Source: Niastella koreensis GR20-10 | GTDB taxonomy: Bacteria > Bacteroidota > Bacteroidia > Chitinophagales > Chitinophagaceae | Direction of reading: 5' to 3' | DNA length: 64,000 nucleotides | Assembly: GCF_000246855.1 (NCBI RefSeq) | Contig: NC_016609.1 | Coordinates: 6,832,744 to 6,896,743, forward strand | Shown here: positions 61,315 to 64,000 of the stretch, one piece after another | How positions within the stretch are numbered: the first letter of the stretch is position 1 | Layout of the letters: every line of letters begins with the position of its first letter | Made by a program: the position numbers and the translations under genes | The notes under the pieces: generated by a model | Database searches by the model: none | Seen by the model: only the letters and a program-made list of their open reading frames with translations | What the model was told of the DNA's origin: nothing

Positions 61315-62452
61315 ATGTTTCCAGCTTCTCAACTACCTATAATGTATAAAGGAAAAATTATGCTGCTCAGCATTACCACCTGGTGGCAACACCTTGAAGC
61401 CTTTGAAAAGATCCTTTGGGGAATTGCCTTTACTTTTTCTTCGCTTTACCTGTTACAAAATTTACTTAGCCTTTCCGGAGGCGATACCGGCCATGGCGAT
61501 GGCCATGCCATGTCTATGTTCAGGCGGTACAAACGCTGTCCCAGCGACCGTGTACTGGTAGTATATGGTAAAGTAGGCCGGTCAAAAGATGGCACCAACG
61601 GTAACCTGAGCGCCAAATGTATACACGGTGGCGCGGCTTTCATTTGGCCGGTAATACAGGATTACAAATTCCTCGACCTCACCACTCCTATTTCCATTGA
61701 GGTGAATCTTACCAATGCGTTGAGTAAACAAAACATTCGTGTAGATGTGCCTTCCCGTTTTACGGTTGGTATTTCTACCGAACAGGGCGTAATGCAAAAC
61801 GCCGCCGAATGTTTATTGGTTTTATTACAACCTCAGATCCACGACCTGGCCAAAGACATCATCCTAAACCCAGAAGGAACGCGACGTACAGATTGCCGAA
61901 ACCCAACGCGACCGCAACTCCATGATAGCTGTTGCAGAAAAAGATAAAGAGATCCTGATCGCTGCGGCTAATAGAGATGAACAAATTGGTAAGGTAGAAG
62001 CAGACAGAGATACGCGTATTAAATCGGCAACCGCCAACTCGGTTGCGGTACAGGGAGAAAACCTTGCGAAAATACTGATAGCCGATTCAGAAGCTTCCCG
62101 CCGCGAAAGGGAAGCGGAAGCGAGGGGTATGTATGAGATCTTAACCAAACAGGCCGAAGGTTTAGAAAGGATCGTGAAGGCAGCAGGCAATAATCCCAAA
62201 GATGTAGTGCTGTTACTCATCTCCGATAAATTACCCGAACTGGTGAAAATGCAAACAGACGCTATCAGGAACATCAGGATAGATAAAATAACGGTTTGGG
62301 AAAACGGGCAGAACGGCCCGGGCAAAAGCTCTACCGCTAACTTTGTGTCGGGTCTGTATAAAGCAGTACCCCCATTGAAAGATATTTTTGATATGGCGGG
62401 CATGGATCTCCCTGGCTACCTGGTAAACTCCCAAAAAGCAGAAGAGAGTTAA
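61315..62452 (+). pseudogene. Decayed flotillin-family gene (frameshift and internal deletions)
   Basis: Two adjacent frames together read as a flotillin. The first (61315-61947; likely start Met16 at 61360) has a membrane helix, then YKRCPSDRVLVVYGKVG, IHGGAAFIWPVIQDYKFLDL and LSKQNIRVDVPSRFTVGIST of the SPFH domain. It loses homology after LAKDIILNPEG. The second frame resumes ERDVQIAETQRDRN, then SEASRREREAEARGMYEILT, KQAEGLERIVKA and ANFVSGLYKAVPPLKDIFDM, the normal flotillin ending. The stretch between (rest of SPFH plus most of the coiled coil) is missing, and a stop lies in the second frame just before it resumes. A further internal deletion occurs at the REAEA repeat. It is therefore probably not functional. 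Confidence 0.8.
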
Positions 62453-62590
62453 TCCGATAATGTGATAATCCGATAATGTGATAATGAAATACAGCTCACG
62501 TGAATGCTTCGCGTGAGCTATTTTATTTACAGAAGCTGGCAGCTTTGCATTACATTAGCTAATTATCACATTATCGGATTATCACATTGT
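62453..62590. repeat. Palindromic AATCCGAT/AATGTGAT element with CACGTGA...CTTCGC core
   Basis: The left arm consists of 8-nt words AATCCGAT and AATGTGAT. The right arm is TAATTATCACATTATCGGAT and TATCACATTG. The core AAATACAGCTCACGTGAATG and CTTCGCGTGAGC (62487-62518) is shared with 38898-38926. Confidence 0.8.
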
Positions 62591-62593
62591 TTT

Positions 62594-63457
62594 ATGCTAC
62601 AGTCAAGTACCATTCAACTACTCAGGTTCCACTTTTCGTTCTTCCTGTTACCGGTGTACCTGTTTGCTGTAAGCCAGGTGCCTGTTATTAATACTACCCA
62701 TGCAGTATTGATATTTTTCATCCTGCATTTCCTGGTGTATCCTTCCAGCAATGGGTACAACTCGTACATGGACCACGATGAAACGCCAATTGGCGGCATA
62801 GAGCGTCCCAAACAGCCAACACGCCAGTTATTTTATGTAAGTATTGTCATGGATGTGACGGCCATCATATTAAGTCTTTTTATCAGCTACTGGTTTACTA
62901 TTTGCATAATAGCTTATATAGCCGCCTCAAGAGCATACAGCTACCGGGGCATCCGGTTAAAAAAACACCCGATAGCAGGCTATGCAATTGTAATTATATT
63001 TCAGGGCGCCGTAACGTATTTTATGGTTTATCACGGAAGCAGCATTGACAAAACGTTAACAATACCACCGGCCAATATGGTGGCGGCGAGTTTACTTATC
63101 GGTGGCTTTTACCCGCTCACGCAAATTTACCAGCACGAAGCCGATAAAAAAGACGGCGTAATTACCATCAGCGCTTTATTGGGTTACCGCGGTACTTTTA
63201 TTTTTGTGGCACTAGTCTACACCCTGGCCATGAGTGTGCTGGCGATGTCGTACTTCGCGCATAACGAACAAAAAAAATTCTTCTTGTTAGCAACTGTAAT
63301 GCTGCCAATTCTCGTATATTTTTTCAGGTGGGCAGGTTTGGTGTGGAAAGACGTTGGCAATGCCAATTTTACCAATACCATGCGAATGAATATGCTGGCA
63401 TCTGTCTGTACCAACCTTGCATTCCTTACCTTATTAATCTGGAGGGGTTTTGAGTAA
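62594..63457 (+). CDS. UbiA-family prenyltransferase
   Basis: This integral membrane prenyltransferase has 287 residues and about eight helices. The first aspartate-rich motif is in NGYNSYMDHDETPIGGIERP (about 53-72). The second is in QIYQHEADKKDGVITISALL, with HEADKKDG replacing the usual D-x-x-x-D. The fold is UbiA: it moves a prenyl group to an aromatic or similar acceptor. The ATG at 62594 is preferred; a longer upstream frame lies in a repeat. The gene overlaps the start of a type III polyketide synthase by eight bases, so the product probably prenylates the polyketide made by its neighbour. Confidence 0.88.
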   Translation: MLQSSTIQLLRFHFSFFLLPVYLFAVSQVPVINTTHAVLIFFILHFLVYPSSNGYNSYMDHDETPIGGIERPKQPTRQLFYVSIVMDVTAIILSLFISYWFTICIIAYIAASRAYSYRGIRLKKHPIAGYAIVIIFQGAVTYFMVYHGSSIDKTLTIPPANMVAASLLIGGFYPLTQIYQHEADKKDGVITISALLGYRGTFIFVALVYTLAMSVLAMSYFAHNEQKKFFLLATVMLPILVYFFRWAGLVWKDVGNANFTNTMRMNMLASVCTNLAFLTLLIWRGFE

Positions 63458-64000
63458 AATTATTGCCATTGGTACCGCAGTGCCCGCATTCCGGCACAGG
63501 CAGGAAGACATTCTGCAATTCATGCAGCTTATTTATTCGTATTCGGATGCCGACAAACGCCGGTTACGTTTTCTGTACCACCAAAGCCATATAGATACCC
63601 GTTATTCCGTGATCCCCGATTACAGCCGGCCCTGTCCCGAATGGAAATTTTATCCGCATACCGAGAACCTGGAACCATTTCCGTCGCTTGAGCTGCGTAT
63701 GAGCTGGTATCACAAATATGCGCCGCAGTTATCGGTGAACGCTATCCGCGATTGTATGGATGGGAAATTACCAGAATCGGAGATCACGCATTTGATCACA
63801 GTGAGCTGTACGGGCCTCAGCGCCCCCGGGCTTGACCTGCAGGTAATGGAGCTGCTCGATCTGCCGCGGAATACTGCGCGTTCTTCCATCAACTTTATGG
63901 GCTGCTACGCCGGCGTTCACGCCCTGAAAACTGCCGACGCTATTTGCCAGGCCGATAAACAGGCAAAAGTATTGATCGTTTGCACGGAGCTGTGCACGTT
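63450..64000 (+). CDS. Type III polyketide synthase, 5' part (truncated by window edge)
   Basis: This chalcone-synthase-like enzyme is visible for 183 codons. The TTG at 63450 follows a GGAGGGG ribosome-binding site and opens SKIIAIGTAVPAFRHRQ. The fold signature RFLYHQSHIDTRYSVI is at about 32-47. EITHLITVSCTGLSAPGLD is at about 117-135, and SINFMGCYAGVHALK holds the catalytic Cys (about 154). It condenses malonyl-CoA units onto an acyl starter; the product cannot be told. It overlaps the UbiA gene, suggesting a small biosynthetic cluster making a prenylated alkylresorcinol or pyrone-like lipid that continues beyond the window. His and Asn of the triad lie outside. Confidence 0.9.
   Translation, partial: MSKIIAIGTAVPAFRHRQEDILQFMQLIYSYSDADKRRLRFLYHQSHIDTRYSVIPDYSRPCPEWKFYPHTENLEPFPSLELRMSWYHKYAPQLSVNAIRDCMDGKLPESEITHLITVSCTGLSAPGLDLQVMELLDLPRNTARSSINFMGCYAGVHALKTADAICQADKQAKVLIVCTELCT

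Overview
The window looks like a chromosomal stretch from a Bacteroidota species, most likely family Chitinophagaceae; a Niastella-like genome is a guess from general resemblance. The grounds are a SusC/SusD outer-membrane nutrient pair, type IX secretion features (a PorP/SprF-type protein and both type A and type B C-terminal sorting domains), an ASPIC/UnbV protein, TAnnTTTG promoter elements, few Shine-Dalgarno sites, and many lipoproteins. No rRNA, tRNA, insertion sequence, prophage or CRISPR array was seen. The nearest thing to a CRISPR is a 42-bp tandem array with no spacers.

Layout. At 1-7.4 kb lie the start of a large secreted protein, an acyl-CoA thioesterase, metE behind a full cobalamin riboswitch, and nrdBA behind a second B12-box leader. 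At 7.9-18.1 kb are an M32 carboxypeptidase, a small lipoprotein, a giant PKD-repeat type IX cargo with its PorP/SprF partner, a GH27 alpha-galactosidase remnant, a peroxiredoxin, and a tiny protein that is almost only a type IX sorting tail. At 18.1-28.4 kb are rlmI, a five-unit 42-bp palindromic array, and a SusC-SusD-ASPIC/UnbV locus. At 28.7-38.9 kb are a structured leader RNA, grpE-dnaJ, a VWA protein, an O-methyltransferase/glucosaminidase/hpt operon, a sodium:solute symporter, a LOG protein and an outer-membrane barrel. At 39.4-44.9 kb are a response regulator next to a pseudo-receiver/sugar-transferase fusion, atpDC, and a GNAT-like protein. At 44.9-51.4 kb is a TetR-controlled RND efflux operon. 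At 51.4-64 kb are a spectacular 11-bp-phased palindrome, dnaX with an A9 slippery run, an M48 protease, pyruvate dehydrogenase E2, a lipoprotein, a phosphoesterase/beta-propeller protein, a decayed flotillin gene, and a UbiA plus type III polyketide synthase pair running off the edge.

Themes. Cobalamin sensing apparently represses the B12-independent methionine synthase and class Ia ribonucleotide reductase together, which implies B12-dependent counterparts elsewhere in the genome. Most intergenic gaps carry palindromic elements whose arms are tandem 7-11-nt words and whose cores share a few modules. They sit even inside operons (atpD-atpC and the efflux operon), and one word array lies in frame inside dnaX. 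These elements, the 11-bp-phased palindrome, the 42-bp array and the dnaX slippage site are the most unusual signals here.
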